Part shown: positions 6,104-9,985 of the stretch, in pieces | Numbering within the stretch: the stretch's first letter is position 1 | Layout: the number at the start of each line of letters is the position of its first letter | Position numbers and translations under genes: made by a program | The notes under the pieces: generated by a model | What the model was told of the DNA's origin: nothing | The model's database searches: none | The model's input: the letters and a program-made list of their open reading frames with translations, nothing else | Assembly (NCBI GenBank): GCA_040226215.1 | Contig: JAVKFF010000229.1 | Location: forward strand, 1 to 9,985 | Direction of reading: 5' to 3' | DNA: 9,985 bases | Origin: JAVKFF01 sp040226215 | GTDB taxonomy: Bacteria; Pseudomonadota; Alphaproteobacteria; DSM-16000; Inquilinaceae

Positions 6104-7155
6104 TGGGTGCCATCCGACGCTTCATCTTCCGACGCCGCGGCGGCGATCGCTGGCACTGGACGGACGTGGTGGCCTGGACCTGGCTGATCCTCGGCCTCGT
6201 GCTGATGCTGGGCCCGGCGATCTGGCTGACGCTCTCCTCCTTCAAGACGCGCAGCGCCCTCAACGAGTTTCCGCCGACCCTGCTGCCACTGACCACCGAG
6301 ACCCGGGCGGTGGAAGGCTTTGACGAGCCGCTGGAACTCTACCGGGTGACGCTGGAAGACGGCGAGGAGCGCGTACTGGCCCAGGTCCGCCGCGTCGGCA
6401 TCGTCGCCCAGATGGTGGACCCCGACGACCCCGGCGAGCGCATCGAGGTGCCGATCGCCGACCGCGTGCCCGTGCGCACGACGGAACTGGCGACGGAGAA
6501 CTTTACCGAGCCGCTGGAGCGCTTCGCCTTCCTGACCTTCTTCTACAACTCCGTCTTCGTCACCGTGATGGCGACGGTGATCACGCTGATCGTCAACTCG
6601 ATGGCCGCCTTCGCCCTGTCGAAATACCAGTTCCGCGGCCGCGGCACGGTGCTGATCTTCATCCTGGCGACGCTGATGGTGCCGCTGCCGGTGATCCTGG
6701 TGCCGATCTACGTGGTCATCAACTACCTCAACCTGTTCGACAGCCTGTGGGGCGTCATCCTGCCCACCGTGGCGACGCCGACCGGTGTCTTCCTGCTGCG
6801 CCAGTACATGCTGACCATCCCGGACGAGCTGATCGAGGCGGCGCGCATGGACAAGGCCTCGGAATGGAAGATCTACTGGCGCATCATCCTGCCGCTGACC
6901 GCGCCGGCGCTGGCGGTGCTGGCGATCTTCTCGGTGATGTGGCGCTGGAACGACTTCCTGTGGCCGTTGGTCGTGCTCTCCCAGCGCGAGCTCTACACCC
7001 TGCAGGTCGGCCTCAACGCCTTCGCTGGCGAGCTCAACGTGCAATGGCACTACGTGCTGGCGATGACGGTGCTGACCATGCTGCCCGTCGTCGTCATCTT
7101 CGTCTTCCTGCAGCGCTTCATCACCAGCGGCGTGGCGACGACGGGCATGAAGTAG
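6103..7155 (+). CDS. Sugar ABC transporter permease, MalG-type (second subunit) with extracytoplasmic insertion
   Basis: This is the partner permease of the transporter (350 residues, against roughly 270-300 usual for MalG-like subunits). Its start overlaps the previous stop (TGATG), and GGGAGG lies 10 bases upstream, so the two permeases are translationally coupled. Helix 1 is at about 21-43. Then comes an unusually long extracytoplasmic stretch (about 46-148) in which residues about 65-129 are charged, rich in beta-type residues and absent from ordinary members. The remaining five helices follow from NSVFVTV (149 on). The EAA loop is EAARMDKASEWKIYWRIILP from residue 245, with Lys251 where the usual Gly sits. 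The C-terminus ends FITSGVATTGMK, close to the classical family ending. Membership is certain; the role of the insertion (perhaps docking of the binding protein) is unknown. Confidence 0.94.
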   Translation: MGAIRRFIFRRRGGDRWHWTDVVAWTWLILGLVLMLGPAIWLTLSSFKTRSALNEFPPTLLPLTTETRAVEGFDEPLELYRVTLEDGEERVLAQVRRVGIVAQMVDPDDPGERIEVPIADRVPVRTTELATENFTEPLERFAFLTFFYNSVFVTVMATVITLIVNSMAAFALSKYQFRGRGTVLIFILATLMVPLPVILVPIYVVINYLNLFDSLWGVILPTVATPTGVFLLRQYMLTIPDELIEAARMDKASEWKIYWRIILPLTAPALAVLAIFSVMWRWNDFLWPLVVLSQRELYTLQVGLNAFAGELNVQWHYVLAMTVLTMLPVVVIFVFLQRFITSGVATTGMK

Positions 7156-7188
7156 CCCGGCGCCCAGACCAACGGAGACCACCAGCCC

Positions 7189-8324
<1,136 letters not shown>

Positions 8325-8328
<4 letters not shown>

Positions 8329-9365
8329 GCGATGCCCCGCCGCCGCGCTTCGCCGTGATCGGCATCAATCACAACCACATCGAGGGTATGGTGCGCTGTC
8401 TCGCCGAGGCCGGCGGCACCCTCGCCGCCTGGTACGCCGCGGAGGACGACCTCGCCACCGATTTCGCCGGCCGGCACGGGGCCGAGACCCGCGTGACGGA
8501 TGTCCGGGCGATCTACGAGGATCCGGCCATCGACGTGGTGCTGTCCGCCGCGATCCCGAACGCGCGCGCAGGCATCGCCGTTGAGGCCATGCGGCACGGC
8601 AAGCACGCCTTCGTCGACAAGCCGGGCGTGACAAGCGCCACCGATCTCGACCGCCTGCGCCGGGTGCAGCGGGAGACCGGCCGGCGCTTCGTCGTCTTCT
8701 TCACGGAACGCTACGAGGTGCGCGCCATGCAGCGCGCCGGCGACCTGGTGCGGGCGGGGGCGATTGGCCGCGTCTTCCACACCATTGGCCTGGGACCGCA
8801 CCGGCTGGGCGTGGTGCCGCGCCCGGCCTGGTTCTTCGAGCGGCGGTGCCATGGCGGCATCCTGGTCGATCTCGCCAGCCACCAGATGGAACATTTCCTG
8901 CACTTCACCGGCTCGACCACCGCGCAGGTGGCCGCCGCCCAGGTCGGCAACCGGGCCCACCCGCAATATCCGGAACTGGAGGATATCGGCGAGGCCATGG
9001 TGACCGGCGACCGGGGCAGCGGCTATTGCCGGGTCGACTGGTTCACGCCCGACGGACTGCCCCACTGGGGCGACGGGCGGCTTACGCTGCTGGGTACCGA
9101 GGGCACGATCGAGATCCGCAAGAACGTCGACCCGGGCGGCCAGCCGGGTGGAGACCATCTGATCCTGGTCGACCGCAAGGGCGTCCGGCGGATCGACTGC
9201 CGTGACGAGCCGTTGCGCTTCGGCCCGGACCTTGTCCTCGACCTCGCCACCGGCAGGGAGACCGCGCAATCCCAGGCGCAGTGTTTCCTCGCCTGCCAGC
9301 TCGCCCTCGAGGCGCAGGCCAAGGCCGCCACCCTGCCCCCCTTGTCCGCGGACCATCATGCCTGA
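8325..9365 (+). CDS. Gfo/Idh/MocA-family oxidoreductase (first of a pair)
   Basis: This is a predicted cytoplasmic NAD(P)-dependent sugar or cyclitol dehydrogenase of 346 residues, the usual family length. The N-terminal Rossmann domain opens with FAVIGINHNHIEGMV, so the classical GxGxxG is replaced by G-x-N-H-N-H, a variant I recall in some family branches. The EKP-type motif is DKPG (98-101), with K99 the expected catalytic lysine. VDLASHQMEHF supplies the D-x3-H pair D182 and H186, matching the catalytic Asp and His of inositol dehydrogenase. The C-terminal alpha/beta domain includes GTEGTIEIRKNVDPGG. It is coupled to the ATPase gene upstream and overlaps the next oxidoreductase by 8 bases, so both probably act on the imported sugar. 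Substrate and cofactor preference cannot be read from the sequence. Confidence 0.93.
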
Positions 9366-9985
9366 CCGTCTCAGCGTCGCGATCGTCGGTACCGGGATCG
9401 GCCGCGACCACCTGCTGGGCTTCCGCGCCCGCCCGGATCTGTGGACCGTCGCCACGGTCTGCGACATCGACCGCGGCCGGGCGGAGCGCCTGGCGGCCGA
9501 ATTCGGCGTTGGGCAGGTGGCGACGGATCTCGCCGCCGTGCTCGCCGACCAGACGGTCGACATCGTCGATCTCTGCACACCGCCACACCTGCACTACCAA
9601 CAGATTTCCGCATCGATCGCTGCCGGCAAGCACGTGATCTGCGAGAAGCCGCTGGTCGGCTCGCTGGCCGATATCGACCGGCTGAAGGCGCTCTGCCGCG
9701 ACGCCCCGGTGCGCCTCATGCCGATCTTCCAGAAGCGCTTCGGCGCCGGCCTCTACCGTCTGCGTCACCTGATGGCGCAGGGCCTCGCCGGGCGACCCTT
9801 CGTGGCCACGGCGGAAACCCACTGGCGGCGCGCGGCGGACTATTACGCCGTGCCGTGGCGCGGCAAATGGGCGACAGAGATGGGCGGCGTGAACCTGACC
9901 CAGGCGATCCATGCCCACGACATCGTCACCCATGTGATGGGGCCGGTGGCGCGGGTCTTCGCCGCCAACCGCACGGCCGTCAATC
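9358..9985 (+). CDS. Gfo/Idh/MocA-family oxidoreductase (second of a pair; 3' end cut by window edge)
   Basis: 209 codons are visible, about 60 percent of a normal member, and the frame is open at the right edge. The start ATG (9358) lies within the end of the previous gene. Its own ribosome-binding site is weak, so translation is probably coupled. The Rossmann domain has the classical GTGIGRDH (11-18), acidic CDID after strand 2 and CTPPHLHY. EKP is at 96-98 with catalytic K97. The active-site segment is GGVNLTQAIHAHD (176-188): H185 aligns with the catalytic His, while the position usually occupied by Asp is T181, as in family members with an N/T-Q-A-I-H pattern. It differs clearly from the preceding oxidoreductase, so the pair is not a recent duplication. 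It may catalyse a second, different redox step; the substrate is unknown. Confidence 0.92.
   Translation, partial: MPDRLSVAIVGTGIGRDHLLGFRARPDLWTVATVCDIDRGRAERLAAEFGVGQVATDLAAVLADQTVDIVDLCTPPHLHYQQISASIAAGKHVICEKPLVGSLADIDRLKALCRDAPVRLMPIFQKRFGAGLYRLRHLMAQGLAGRPFVATAETHWRRAADYYAVPWRGKWATEMGGVNLTQAIHAHDIVTHVMGPVARVFAANRTAVN

Overview
The window is a compact, GC-rich sugar-catabolism locus with strong G/C preference at third codon positions and little non-coding DNA. It most resembles chromosomal or megaplasmid DNA of an alphaproteobacterium (Rhizobiales/Rhodospirillales-like). The binding protein and permeases look like a carbohydrate ABC transporter subfamily I know from rhizobia. That assignment is from memory of protein style, not from a search.

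Layout. A LacI-family repressor gene runs leftward (1010 to the left edge; only the last few codons are missing). A 118-base divergent regulatory region follows, with a clear TTGACA promoter and several repeats that could be operators. Seven genes then run rightward as an apparent operon: an 838-residue cytoplasmic protein I cannot assign to a named family (it looks like a multi-domain polysaccharide lyase or glycosidase); an exported sugar-binding protein; two inner-membrane permeases; a UgpC/MalK-type ATPase; and two Gfo/Idh/MocA-type NAD(P)-dependent oxidoreductases, the second cut by the right edge. The last four junctions are tight: TGATG overlap, 33-base gap, GTGA overlap and 8-base overlap. 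The two junctions flanking the binding-protein gene are longer and each holds a hairpin.

How the genes may work together (inference). The LacI protein senses an imported sugar or its product and controls the operon. The ABC transporter brings an oligosaccharide or glycoside into the cytoplasm. The 838-residue enzyme, which has no signal peptide, cleaves it inside the cell. The two dehydrogenases oxidise or interconvert the released sugar. The substrate cannot be read from the sequence.

The points most worth following are the unassigned 838-residue enzyme, the hairpins around the binding-protein gene, a roughly 65-residue extracytoplasmic insertion in the second permease, paired cysteines in the binding protein and first permease, and the altered hinge of the repressor. 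I saw no mobile element, CRISPR array, tRNA or rRNA.
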